Shown: positions 1-7,712, numbered from the stretch's first letter. The stretch: 26,246 nucleotides of DNA from Patescibacteria group bacterium (GCA_018901715.1 JAHIEL010000087.1:1-26246); one strand, 5' to 3'. Notes: generated by a model not told the origin, from the sequence alone. Numbers and translations are program-made.

Positions 1-1
1 A

Positions 2-1933
2 CTTTTAGTAGATGGACACTCTTTTTTCCCTTATGTCGGGCCCAAAGGGCTTTACTTGATGGGGTTAATAGAAATCGCTTTTTTCTTTTGGATTGTACTC
101 ATCTTTCATTCTCCAAAATATAGGCCAAAAATCAATGTTCTTTTATTATCTCTCTCTGCTTTTGTAATAATCTTAACCCTTGCTAGTATTTTTGGAGCTG
201 ATCCTTCTCGCAGTTTTTGGTCCAAGTTTGAAAGGATGTCTGGTCTTTTAATGTGGTTTCACCTTTTTGGATTGTTTTTAGTTTTAAGCACAACATTTAA
301 AAACCAGAGGGCTTGGCTAAGGGCTTTTGCTCTTTCTGTTGGTGTGGCTGTTTTTATTTGCCTTATGTTTTTTATGGATAAGGCGGGTCTGGGAAAATTG
401 CCAGTAGCGAAAAATGGAGCCACCCTGGGCAATAGTTCTTTTTTAGCGACTTATTTATTATTTAACCTGTGCTTTGCAATTTACATTTTTTTGACAATAA
501 ACAGAAAAAAAGAATTGAAAATTTGGTCTTTTGCCAGAGCCAAATATCCCTGCTTGATTGTATTGGCAATAGCGACTTCAGCAATGGGCGCAGCATTAAT
601 AATGAGCGGGGGATCAGCAGCCACGCTTGCTTTTTTTGGTGCTATGGGATTGATGGCGATCTTTTGGCTTGCCCTTGAGGTTAAGAAGAAATCTTTTAGA
701 ATTATTGGCAAAGCAGTTTTGGTTGTTTCAATAATAGTGTTTTTAATATCTATTATTCTCCTATTTATGCCGAATAGTATTGTCCAGCAGAAACTTGTTG
801 AAACGAGGAGTAATGCGCGACCCCTGCTTTGGCAAATAGGATTTAATGCTTTTCTGGAAAGACCGATTCTTGGTTGGGGTCCACAGAATTTTTCATTTGT
901 CTTTGATCAAAGGTTTGATCCTTGTTTCTATCTTCCAGAATGCGGAACAGAGGTTCGTTTTGATCAGGCACATAATATCATTGTTGATAATTTAGTTGAT
1001 GCCGGGATTTTAGGCCTTTTGTCTTATTTTTCTTTTCTATTTTTCGCTTGCTATATCCTGTGGAAAGATTATATCCAAAAACGATTAGGGTTTTGGGCTC
1101 CGGCTGTCTTTACTTCTTTACTTGTAGCTCATTTTGTCCAGAACCTTACGGTCTTTGATATGCCAGCCAGCTTCCTTATGTTATTCTTAGTTCTTGGGTT
1201 TTCTGGAGCTGTTGCTCAACCCTTGCTATCCAAAGACGATCAGAGGAAAAGGGGATCAGGAGTTTTCTTGGTAGTTGCAATAATAATTTTTCTATTTACT
1301 TTTTCCTCTTTTGTGTATAAGCCGTCAAAAGTTAGTTTTGGCTTGATTAATGTAATGATGGCTGACACTCAAGCTAAAAAGGAAGTTGCTTATGAGCAGG
1401 TCTTCAATTCTTCTCCAATTGGAAAGTATCAGGCGAGGACTCATTTAGCCGGGGAATTGACTAAGAACGCAGAACAAGGAAGTCGCTATTTCCTCGGAGA
1501 ATTTGATATTATTATTAGAGAATTAGAAAAAAGCATTGAATCCTCACCCTTGGACTATTTCAGCCATTTGGCTCTGGGTAAGGTTTATAATTCCTACGGA
1601 ACAATTACCGGAGGAGATAGCATTGTTAAAGCAGAAAAGGTTTTGGAAAGAGCATTGGAGTTGTCTCCATTCAAACAAGCTGGCTACTGGGAGCTGGCCA
1701 GAAGCAAGGTTTTATTGGGCAAATATGATGAATGCATTGCTTTAGTAGAAAAGTCAGTAGAATTAGAACCCATGCTTGATTATTCTCATATATATCTAGT
1801 TAACATCGCTAAAATTATTGACGATATAGACTTGGCTATTGAGAAAGCGAAGGAGGCCGTAGAAATTCTTCCTGATTTAAGGCCTCGCTTGGAAGAGATT
1901 TTAGGGATTGAGGATTTGGGGGTTGACAAATGA
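2..1933 (+). CDS. O-antigen ligase-like membrane protein with C-terminal TPRs (5' truncated)
   Basis: The reading frame is open to the left edge. The residues before the first in-frame TTG/ATG (56-61) include a FFPYVGPKGLYLMGLIEI segment typical of the first loop and helix of this family, so the true start lies upstream and the start near position 56 is not real. The visible part has many hydrophobic helices. It then shows the Wzy_C-type signature: an ARPLLWQIG segment, a GWGPQNF loop and DQAHNIIVDNLVDAGILGLL. A soluble C-terminal third contains TPR-like helical repeats (YWELARSKVLLGKYDECIALVEKSVELEP). Family members transfer or polymerise undecaprenyl-linked glycans at the outer face of the cytoplasmic membrane. 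With no sign of LPS in such organisms, the acceptor may be a protein or surface polymer (inference). A promoter and terminator follow directly. Confidence 0.85.
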   Translation, partial: LLVDGHSFFPYVGPKGLYLMGLIEIAFFFWIVLIFHSPKYRPKINVLLLSLSAFVIILTLASIFGADPSRSFWSKFERMSGLLMWFHLFGLFLVLSTTFKNQRAWLRAFALSVGVAVFICLMFFMDKAGLGKLPVAKNGATLGNSSFLATYLLFNLCFAIYIFLTINRKKELKIWSFARAKYPCLIVLAIATSAMGAALIMSGGSAATLAFFGAMGLMAIFWLALEVKKKSFRIIGKAVLVVSIIVFLISIILLFMPNSIVQQKLVETRSNARPLLWQIGFNAFLERPILGWGPQNFSFVFDQRFDPCFYLPECGTEVRFDQAHNIIVDNLVDAGILGLLSYFSFLFFACYILWKDYIQKRLGFWAPAVFTSLLVAHFVQNLTVFDMPASFLMLFLVLGFSGAVAQPLLSKDDQRKRGSGVFLVVAIIIFLFTFSSFVYKPSKVSFGLINVMMADTQAKKEVAYEQVFNSSPIGKYQARTHLAGELTKNAEQGSRYFLGEFDIIIRELEKSIESSPLDYFSHLALGKVYNSYGTITGGDSIVKAEKVLERALELSPFKQAGYWELARSKVLLGKYDECIALVEKSVELEPMLDYSHIYLVNIAKIIDDIDLAIEKAKEAVEILPDLRPRLEEILGIEDLGVDK

Positions 1934-1951
1934 TAGGGTTTTTGATAAGAT
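1923..1951 (+). promoter_or_regulatory. sigma70-type promoter overlapping the ligase stop codon
   Basis: TTGACA (1923-1928), a 17-nt spacer and TAAGAT (1946-1951). The -35 is perfect and the -10 matches at 4 of 6 positions. It lies over the end of the ligase gene and would start a transcript near 1958, only about 45 nt before a strong terminator hairpin. That suggests a short RNA rather than an mRNA promoter. Confidence 0.5.
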
Positions 1952-1957
1952 ATAAAT

Positions 1958-2037
1958 AATTAGTGAGTGTTCTAAACTTTTTGTTTGGAACTCCATAAAT
2001 CAGCAAAAGCCCCTTCCGGGGTTTTTGCTTTTTATTT
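1958..2037 (+). ncRNA. candidate small RNA, about 80 nt
   Basis: Between the promoter at 1923-1951 and the terminator at 2002-2039 there is no ORF, but there is a 9-bp hairpin: GTTCTAAAC (1969-1977), a TTTTT loop, and GTTTGGAAC (1983-1991) with one G-U pair. Promoter, hairpin, short linker and intrinsic terminator is the architecture of a small regulatory RNA. No known family is recognised. It could equally be only the 3' end of the ligase transcript with a chance promoter match. Confidence 0.3.
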
Positions 2038-2039
2038 TC
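2002..2039 (+). terminator. intrinsic terminator after the ligase gene
   Basis: A 12-bp stem, AGCAAAAGCCCC (2002-2013) with GGGGTTTTTGCT (2018-2029), has one G-U pair and a TTCC loop. It is followed by a T-rich run, TTTTATTTTC. It ends the ligase transcript and the candidate small RNA. Confidence 0.9.
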
Positions 2040-2152
2040 TTGTATTATCCTTGACATACCACCCTGACGCGACCCGAACGAAAGACAAAGCGACCCGACC
2101 TCTTTATGAGGTCGGGTCGCGTGTAATATACTCCTTGCACTATCCTTGACAT
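2039..2152 (+). repeat. GC-rich hairpin bracketed by 19-nt direct repeats
   Basis: CTTGTATTATCCTTGACAT (2039-2057) and CTTGCACTATCCTTGACAT (2134-2152) match at 17 of 19 positions and flank about 76 bp. Inside is a perfect 13-bp stem, GCGACCCGACCTC (2090-2102) with GAGGTCGGGTCGC (2108-2120). A second copy of GCGACCCGA (2069-2077) lies upstream. With the preceding AC it can form an alternative 11-bp stem with TCGGGTCGCGT (2112-2122), excluding the main stem. No T-run follows, so it is not an ordinary terminator. Each direct repeat carries TTGACA, so the repeats may instead be duplicated promoter halves. Confidence 0.55.
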
Positions 2153-2355
2153 TTGCTATCATATAAGTGGGTCTCCGTGCTGCACTCGCTAATTAGATTT
2201 ATCGGAGTTTTACGGCGGAGGCCCGTAAAGAAAAGAAATCATTGATCATTGATAATTGATCATTAGGGAAAGGAAGAGGAAAAATTATTAATTATTCCGT
2301 CCCTGCCCCGCCCCCGCCCTCTCCAGCAGGGAGGACGGGGGCGGAATGGATTTTA
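2153..2355 (+). promoter_or_regulatory. structured region upstream of murB
   Basis: This stretch has no gene. A weak promoter match, TTGCAC-16-TATCAT (2135-2162), could start the murB transcript. GGGTCTCCG (2169-2177) can pair with CGGAGGCCC (2215-2223), while TTTACGG/CCGTAAA around 2209-2229 forms a competing stem. An AT-rich tract at 2241-2264 holds two TGATCA palindromes. The strongest structure is CCGCCCCCG (2308-2316) with CGGGGGCGG (2336-2344), plus an inner 6-bp stem (2318-2323/2329-2334) and a CAGCA loop. It ends 11 nt before the murB ATG. No known riboswitch is recognised. Confidence 0.4.
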
Positions 2356-3306
2356 ATGGCAGATATTAAAGAATTACTACCAGCTATAAGAGAAAATGTG
2401 TCTTTGGCTGATTACACAAGCTTCAAAATAGGTGGATGGACAAAATATTTTTTTGAGGCAAATACAAAGAACGAATTAATCAAAGCGCTAAAGGCAATAG
2501 AGCAGACAAACCTGTCTTTTTTTATTTTAGCCGGAGGAAGCAATGTCTTATTTTCTGATAATGGTTTTGATGGACTAGTCATTAAAATTCAGTTTTCAGA
2601 TTTTGAATGTCAAGATTTAGATATTTATGCCGACGCAGGCGCTAAATTATTAGATATAGTAAATTTATCTGTAGAAAAAGAACTCACTGGACTTGAGTGG
2701 GCTGCAGGCATTTACGGCACAATAGGCGGAGCAGTAAGGGGAAATGCAGGCGCCTTTAATAGTTCTATAACAAATGTTTTAAAGCAAGTAAAAGTGCTTG
2801 TTTTGCCCGATTTGAAAATTAAAAATTTTTCAAGAGATGAGTGTAAATTTGGATACAGGGAAAGCATTTTTAAAAAAAATAATAATTTAATTATTCTTTC
2901 AGCCATATTGGAACTTAAAAAAGGCAATAAGAAAAAAATCAAGGAAGAGATTGAAAATAATATTGCTTATCGCAAAGACAATCATCCTCTTGATAAGCCA
3001 TCAGCTGGTTCTATTTTTAAAAATCCTGAATTTAAAATGATAGATAAAGGGCTTTTTAAAGATTATCCTGATTTAAAAAAGTTTTCTTCAAGCGGGACAG
3101 TGCCAGCTGGTTTCCTAATTGATACAGCCGGACTTAGAGGAAAAAGAATAGGTAATGCCAAAATTTCTGAGAAACACTGCAATTTTATTGTAAATCTTGG
3201 CAAGGCGACAGCAGAAGATGTGCTCGGCTTAATAGATTTAGCAAAAGAAACAATAAGAGCGCTTTTTGGAATTGAGCTTGAGCAGGAAATTATAATCGTA
3301 AAATAG
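2356..3306 (+). CDS. murB: UDP-N-acetylenolpyruvoylglucosamine reductase MurB
   Basis: Cytoplasmic FAD enzyme that reduces UDP-GlcNAc-enolpyruvate to UDP-MurNAc with NADPH, the second committed step of peptidoglycan synthesis. The 316 residues carry the full set of motifs: GGSNVL (60-65) and GIYGTIGGAVRGNAGA (118-133) for FAD binding; YRES (167-170), with the substrate-contacting Arg; SAGSIFKNP (216-224), whose Ser219 is the expected proton donor; and LEQEI near the C terminus, with the second catalytic Glu (about 311). The short form with YRxS and this spacing fits the type II (Bacillus-like) group. The ATG at 2356 gives the usual N terminus. There is no Shine-Dalgarno sequence, and a GC-rich hairpin ends 11 nt upstream. 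Confidence 0.96.
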   Translation: MADIKELLPAIRENVSLADYTSFKIGGWTKYFFEANTKNELIKALKAIEQTNLSFFILAGGSNVLFSDNGFDGLVIKIQFSDFECQDLDIYADAGAKLLDIVNLSVEKELTGLEWAAGIYGTIGGAVRGNAGAFNSSITNVLKQVKVLVLPDLKIKNFSRDECKFGYRESIFKKNNNLIILSAILELKKGNKKKIKEEIENNIAYRKDNHPLDKPSAGSIFKNPEFKMIDKGLFKDYPDLKKFSSSGTVPAGFLIDTAGLRGKRIGNAKISEKHCNFIVNLGKATAEDVLGLIDLAKETIRALFGIELEQEIIIVK

Positions 3307-3353
3307 TGATCATCAAATAATCATTTTAAGCTAAGGATATTCCTTGGAAATTC

Positions 3354-3376
3354 TTTTGGAAACCTGGTTTCCAAAA
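3354..3376. repeat. 23-nt perfect palindrome, first copy of a repeated motif
   Basis: TTTTGGAAACC, a central T, then GGTTTCCAAAA: a perfect odd-centred palindrome 31 bp before hpf. Its 19-nt core, TTGGAAACCNGGTTTCCAA, recurs at 21380-21398 with a different centre base. It could be a protein-binding site or a small mobile palindrome. A terminator role is unlikely, as no T-run follows. Confidence 0.6.
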
Positions 3377-3407
3377 TCAAAAGTTAATTTAATAATAATT
3401 TTTTATA

Positions 3408-3806
3408 ATGATTATACAAATTAAAGCCACAAATATTGAATTAAATGAATCGCTCCGGATTTTTGTTGAAGACAAGGTAGGGGAACTTAAAAAGAATTTA
3501 GTTAAGTTTGATGAGCTCCACGAAAAAGGAAGAGAAAAAGTAAATGTTCATATAGAGATAGGCAAGACCACAAAGCATCACAGAAAGGGAGATATTTTCA
3601 GGGCAGAAATTCAGGTTTATTTACCTAAGAAACTTTTAAGAGCAGTAGTTAAGGGAATTGATTTGAGAAGTGCGATCATTGAGGCAAGAGACGAGTTAGA
3701 CAGGGAAATTATAAAATATAAAGGCAAAAGATTGGTTCGGGCAAGAACATGGGCAAGAAGGGCCAAGCTTGCGAGAAGGAGTATGAGTTTTTTAAAAAAG
3801 AAATAA
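3408..3806 (+). CDS. hpf: ribosome hibernation promoting factor (HPF/RaiA family), short form
   Basis: Binds the 30S decoding region and silences ribosomes in stasis. The 132 residues start MIIQIKATNIELNESLRIFVEDKV and contain the family core, with an acidic helix and the IEIGKTTKHHRKGDIFRAEIQVYLP strand pair. The second helix (SAIIEARDELDREI) and a very basic tail (KGKRLVRARTWARRAKLARRS) follow. There is no C-terminal dimerisation domain as in long HPF, so dimerisation through that domain is not expected. The tail is more basic than usual for short forms and probably adds rRNA contact (inference). No Shine-Dalgarno sequence. A palindrome lies just upstream and a terminator just downstream, so it seems to be its own unit. 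Confidence 0.9.
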   Translation: MIIQIKATNIELNESLRIFVEDKVGELKKNLVKFDELHEKGREKVNVHIEIGKTTKHHRKGDIFRAEIQVYLPKKLLRAVVKGIDLRSAIIEARDELDREIIKYKGKRLVRARTWARRAKLARRSMSFLKKK

Positions 3807-3823
3807 ATTTTATAACTAAAAAG

Positions 3824-3861
3824 AAATAGGGGACAGTACAACTGGCTCCTATTTGTTTTTT
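3824..3861 (+). terminator. intrinsic terminator after hpf
   Basis: AAATAGG (3824-3830) pairs with CCTATTT (3848-3854). Inner pairing (GG/CT, then CAG/CTG) closes a TACAA loop, and TTTGTTTTTT follows. Confidence 0.75.
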
Positions 3862-3870
3862 ATACTAAGC

Positions 3871-3899
3871 TTGACGGATTATTATTTTAATGATATAAT
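3871..3899 (+). promoter_or_regulatory. strong sigma70-type promoter for the PKD lipoprotein
   Basis: TTGACG (3871-3876), a 17-nt spacer and TATAAT (3894-3899), with an extended TGA before the -10. Transcription should start near 3906, about 37 nt before the ATG. Confidence 0.85.
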
Positions 3900-3942
3900 A
3901 GTTTTAGCAGAATAAGGTTATTATACCAAGGAGGTTTTCAGA

Positions 3943-4662
3943 ATGACAAGGAGAATTGCGGTAGTAGTAGCAATTTTGGTGCTTACGATTGTCGTTTGCG
4001 GTTGCGAATTACTTCAAAACCTTATACCCACCCTTCCTCCAGAAGCGGTGATAAGTATTGAGAAGACGCGACTGCAGCCGAACGAATCCGTTCCAGTGTC
4101 GGCAAGGGGGTCCACCAGTCCAAGCGGGAATGCATTGACAGAGTTTATCTGGAACTTCGGCGATGGGAGTAGTGATGTGGTTCTTTCTCATCCTCATGCT
4201 CCGCGTTATTCCTATCCTTATGGTGGCAACTATACCATCACATTGGTAGTAAAGGACGATTGGGGCAGATACAGCAATCCAGATACTATTCTAGTTACTG
4301 TGAACCATCATCCTGTGCCTGTCGCATATCCCCAAAAGCTCACTAGTTGGCCGATAGGGCAAGCATTCTATCGCATCCCAGACGGGCAAGTGGTCTATCC
4401 TCGTTCAAGGATTGAGCCACAAGGAATCATTCCAGTGATGTCCTACACATATTGGAAAATTGATTCTTCGTCCTCGTCTGACCGTGATGGATGGATTATC
4501 TCGCAGCACTTGAACTGGGCAGGTAATCATATCGGAAGCGGACAAGTTTTTTACATCGCCATACCGGCAGATGGAAGTATGTACACTATTGAGCTCACCG
4601 TGATAGACAACGAGGGACTGGGAAATAGCATGCGCTATGGTCTCGTTAGCCCTCTCGGTTGA
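3943..4662 (+). CDS. PKD-domain lipoprotein, unknown function
   Basis: 239 residues. The N terminus has two Arg, a hydrophobic stretch (6-19) and Cys21 in VVCGC, a plausible though imperfect lipobox, so an exported, lipid-anchored protein is predicted. Residues about 34-120 form a PKD-type beta-sandwich with the hallmark WNFGDGS and a YPYGGNYTITLVVKDD strand. A second beta-rich part (about 122-235) ends in a similar YTIELTVIDNEG segment and may be a degenerate second domain. The start is fixed by AAGGAGG (3928-3934), 8 nt before the ATG. The gene has its own promoter and terminator. Sampled 60-base stretches run about 45-57% GC against about 37% in secA, and codons such as ACG, CCG and GCG are common, so transfer is likely. 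The target is unknown, perhaps surface carbohydrate or protein binding. Confidence 0.8.
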   Translation: MTRRIAVVVAILVLTIVVCGCELLQNLIPTLPPEAVISIEKTRLQPNESVPVSARGSTSPSGNALTEFIWNFGDGSSDVVLSHPHAPRYSYPYGGNYTITLVVKDDWGRYSNPDTILVTVNHHPVPVAYPQKLTSWPIGQAFYRIPDGQVVYPRSRIEPQGIIPVMSYTYWKIDSSSSSDRDGWIISQHLNWAGNHIGSGQVFYIAIPADGSMYTIELTVIDNEGLGNSMRYGLVSPLG

Positions 4663-4668
4663 GACCCA

Positions 4669-4717
4669 CGCCCCCTGTTCGTTTTTAGAACAGCGGGGCG
4701 CTTCTTTTTTTATTTTT
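4669..4717 (+). terminator. intrinsic terminator after the lipoprotein gene
   Basis: CGCCCCCTGTTC (4669-4680) pairs with GAACAGCGGGGCG (4688-4700), with one bulged G. A T-rich tail of about 13 nt follows. It isolates this gene from secA. Confidence 0.92.
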
Positions 4718-4721
4718 AGTA

Positions 4722-4730
4722 TGTTAGATT
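4722..4730 (+). promoter_or_regulatory. extended -10 element placed for leaderless secA
   Basis: TGT followed by TAGATT (4725-4730) ends 6 nt before the secA ATG, so the transcript would begin at the start codon. No convincing -35 is seen, as the upstream bases belong to the terminator tail. Confidence 0.4.
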
Positions 4731-4736
4731 TATAGT

Positions 4737-7256
4737 ATGTCTATACTCAAAAAAATCTTTGGGGACGAGAATGAAAAATATTTAAAAAAGATTCAGCCCT
4801 TGGCAGATGAGATAAATAAACTTGAAAAACAATTTGAGCAGTTTTCAGATGAGGAGCTGAAAAATAAAACAAAAGAATTTAAAGAGCAGATTAAAAAAGG
4901 CGAAAAAATAGATACTCTTTTACCTCAAGCATATGCTTTGGTGCGGGAGGCAGCTAAAAAAACATTAAATCAAAGGCATTTTGATGTTCAGTTGCTTGGT
5001 GGTATTGCTTTGCATCAATCCAAGATTACAGAAATGAAAACAGGAGAAGGCAAAACCCTTGCCTCAACCCTGCCAACTTATTTAAATGCTTTAGAGGAAA
5101 AAGGTGTTCATATTGTTACAGTAAACGAATATTTGGCAAAAAGAGATACTATTTGGATGGGGCAAATATATTATGCATTGGGATTAACGGTTGGTTGTTT
5201 AATTCATGATGGGGCTTTAATATATGACCCTAATTATCAGCCAAGCGAAGAGCCAGAAGAGCAAGACAAAGAAAGGGATGAGCTTGGCGGATTTAAAGTA
5301 ATAGAAAGCTATTTAAGGCCTGCTTCAAGAAAAGAAGCATATTCAGCAGATATTACTTATGGCACTAATCACGAGTTTGGATTTGATTATTTGCGAGATA
5401 ATATGGTTCATAAGCCGGAGCAAAGAGTTCAAAGAGGGCTTAATTTTGCGATTATTGACGAAGTTGACTCTGTTTTAATAGATGAGGCAAGAACTCCTCT
5501 TATTATCTCTGCTCCTGATATGGAAAGTTCAAAACTTTATAGCGAATTTTCTACTTTAATACCCAGATTAAGCAAAGATACTGATTATGAAATTCACGAG
5601 AAAGAGAAAGCCGTAACATTAACAGAAATAGGCATTGAAAAAATTGAAAAAATACTTGGTATTGAAAATATTTATCAGGAAAAAGGTATTAAATATCTTC
5701 ATTATTTAGAACAGGCATTGCGGGCAAATGTTTTATTTCAAAAAGATAGAGATTATGTTTCCAGAAATGGCGAGATTATTATTGTAGATGAATTTACTGG
5801 CCGTTTAATGCCAGGCAGAAGATGGTCAGGTGGTTTGCATCAGGCAGTAGAGGCAAAAGAAGGGCTTAGCGTTAAGCCAGAGTCATTAACATTGGCATCT
5901 ATTTCAATTCAGAATTATTTTAGAATGTATGATAAGTTGGCAGGAATGACTGGCACTGCTGTTACTTCTGCGGAAGAATTTGAAAAAGTTTATAAGCTTA
6001 GAGTAATTGTAATGCCAACAAATAAACCCATAGCAAGAAATGACTTATCAGATGTTGTTTATAAAACGAATAAAGAAAAATTAAAAGCATTGGTTGAAAG
6101 AACAAAAAGAGCAAATAAAGAGGGCCAGCCAGTATTGATTGGCACTCGGTCTATTGAAAAGAATGAGATTCTAGGACAAATGCTTAAGATAGAGGGCGTT
6201 ACTCATGAAATTTTAAATGCCAAACATCATCAGAGGGAAGGTGAAATTATTGCCCAAGCAGGTCGGTTTAAAGCAGTTACAGTTGCTACAAATATGGCAG
6301 GCAGGGGAGTAGATATTGTGTTTGGCGGAAATCCGCCAAATCCTGAAGAAGCTAAAAAAGTAAAAGAACTTGGCGGGCTTTTGGTTTTATGCACGGAAAG
6401 GCATGAAGCAAGAAGAATTGATAATCAGTTAAGAGGACGGTCTGGCAGACAGGGTGACCCTGGCGAAACTCAATTTTTCTTATCTATGGAAGATGATTTA
6501 ATGAGAATTTTTGGCGGGGAAAGAATGAAAAATATAATGGATCGGTTAAAATTACCAGATGACCAGCCAATTCAGTCAAAAATAATATCTAATACTGTAG
6601 AATCAGCCCAAGCAAAAATTGAAGGAATGAACTTTGATGCGCGAAAGCATCTTTTAGAATATGATGATGTGATGAATGTTCATAGAACTTCTTTTTATAA
6701 GAAAAGGAATATGCTCGTAGATGCAGACGATGATAAATTAAAAGAATTGGTTTTAAAATATTTTGATAATCAAGAAGCAGATAAAGAGAATTTTATTAAA
6801 AAAGAAAAAGAATTTGGCAATGAATTTAAAAATATATTGCGATATATTTGTCTTAAAGTTTATGATTCACTGTGGCTTAATCATTTAGCAGAAATGGATT
6901 ATCTGCGGGACAGGGTGAGCTTGCGCGCTTATGGACAAATGGATCCATTAGTAGAATACAAGGGCGATGGGTATAAAATGTTTAAGGATTTGATGGTTGC
7001 CTTAGAAGCTAATATCATAGAAGCAGTAACTAGCGTAGCATTAAAGCCACAAGAACAGATGTCCGGAGGTTTAGCCCCTAAACATTTTCAAGATTCAAAA
7101 ACATTGGAACAGGTTGAAAATAGGAATTCTGTTCAGGTGCGACCTGCGCAAAGCAAGAAAAAGCCGGGCAGAAATGATCCCTGCCCGTGTGGTAAAACCG
7201 ACCCCCAAACTGGCAAATCAATGAAATACAAAAAGTGCTGCGGCGCTAAGGGATAA
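4737..7256 (+). CDS. secA: preprotein translocase ATPase SecA
   Basis: Motor that pushes unfolded preproteins through SecYEG. The 839 residues include Walker A (MKTGEGKT, 100-107), the VTVNEYLAKRD motif, Walker B within DEVDSVLIDEARTP (241-253), the FTGRLMPGRRWSGGLHQAVEAKEG signature of the preprotein cross-linking region, GTRSIEKNE and TNMAGRGVDI in the second nucleotide-binding fold, and QLRGRSGRQGDPG. A compact helical scaffold/wing (SLWLNHLAEMDYLRDRVSLRAYGQ) follows. Two oddities stand out. An acidic insert (about 165-190) lies between the HDG and ADITYGTN segments. The C-terminal zinc site is stretched to CPCG, 11 residues, then KYKKCC, instead of the usual CPCGSGKKYKxCC. No Shine-Dalgarno sequence. 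The Nudix gene follows after 4 bp. Confidence 0.98.
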   Translation: MSILKKIFGDENEKYLKKIQPLADEINKLEKQFEQFSDEELKNKTKEFKEQIKKGEKIDTLLPQAYALVREAAKKTLNQRHFDVQLLGGIALHQSKITEMKTGEGKTLASTLPTYLNALEEKGVHIVTVNEYLAKRDTIWMGQIYYALGLTVGCLIHDGALIYDPNYQPSEEPEEQDKERDELGGFKVIESYLRPASRKEAYSADITYGTNHEFGFDYLRDNMVHKPEQRVQRGLNFAIIDEVDSVLIDEARTPLIISAPDMESSKLYSEFSTLIPRLSKDTDYEIHEKEKAVTLTEIGIEKIEKILGIENIYQEKGIKYLHYLEQALRANVLFQKDRDYVSRNGEIIIVDEFTGRLMPGRRWSGGLHQAVEAKEGLSVKPESLTLASISIQNYFRMYDKLAGMTGTAVTSAEEFEKVYKLRVIVMPTNKPIARNDLSDVVYKTNKEKLKALVERTKRANKEGQPVLIGTRSIEKNEILGQMLKIEGVTHEILNAKHHQREGEIIAQAGRFKAVTVATNMAGRGVDIVFGGNPPNPEEAKKVKELGGLLVLCTERHEARRIDNQLRGRSGRQGDPGETQFFLSMEDDLMRIFGGERMKNIMDRLKLPDDQPIQSKIISNTVESAQAKIEGMNFDARKHLLEYDDVMNVHRTSFYKKRNMLVDADDDKLKELVLKYFDNQEADKENFIKKEKEFGNEFKNILRYICLKVYDSLWLNHLAEMDYLRDRVSLRAYGQMDPLVEYKGDGYKMFKDLMVALEANIIEAVTSVALKPQEQMSGGLAPKHFQDSKTLEQVENRNSVQVRPAQSKKKPGRNDPCPCGKTDPQTGKSMKYKKCCGAKG

Positions 7257-7260
7257 AGCT

Positions 7261-7674
7261 ATGGTAAATAAATATGTTGAAATAATTTTAAAAGATGATC
7301 AAGGAAGAATTCTTTTTCAGCTTAGAGATGAACGGCCGAAGAGATATCCGAACTTTTGGGCTTTTTTTGGTGGTGGCGTTGATGATGGAGAAACTCCAGA
7401 GGAAACGCTACATAGAGAAATAGCTGAAGAATTAGGGATAGAAAATTTGAAAAATTATAAGTTGTTCAAAATTTATAAACTTAAAGATGATAAAGGTAAT
7501 TATGAAGAGCATTATGTTTTTATTATCCATATTAAAGGCATTGTTCCAGATATGAAATTGAAACTTAGAGAAGGAAGAGGAATGGCCTTTCTTTCGTTTG
7601 AAGAAGTTATGCATATGCAATTTGTTGAAGATTACAGATTTATACTCAAAGATTTATTTTATTCAAGCAATTAA
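7261..7674 (+). CDS. Nudix hydrolase
   Basis: A 137-residue single-domain Nudix protein. The Nudix box is complete (GGVDDGETPEETL then HREIAEELGI, about residues 38-61), so metal-dependent cleavage of a nucleoside diphosphate linked to another moiety is expected. The substrate cannot be read from the sequence. Candidates are oxidised dNTPs, ADP-ribose, nucleotide sugars or capped RNA. The start LQFQLRDERPKRYPNFWAFFGGG-type core is close to the MutT/ADP-ribose pyrophosphatase-like families. It starts 4 nt after the secA stop and is probably cotranscribed with it. Confidence 0.88.
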   Translation: MVNKYVEIILKDDQGRILFQLRDERPKRYPNFWAFFGGGVDDGETPEETLHREIAEELGIENLKNYKLFKIYKLKDDKGNYEEHYVFIIHIKGIVPDMKLKLREGRGMAFLSFEEVMHMQFVEDYRFILKDLFYSSN

Positions 7675-7685
7675 AAATTAAAGAG

Positions 7686-7710
7686 AAGTCGTTTTTTGAG
7701 CGATTTTTTT
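7686..7710 (+). terminator. weak terminator after the Nudix gene
   Basis: AAGTCG (7686-7691) pairs with CGATTT (7701-7706) with one G-U pair, followed by T residues. The stem is short. Confidence 0.4.
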
Positions 7711-7712
7711 AT

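Noticed and set aside
1836..2162. Minus-strand frame of 108 codons
   Set aside because: It crosses the ligase gene end, a terminator and a repeat element; its residues show no domain pattern.
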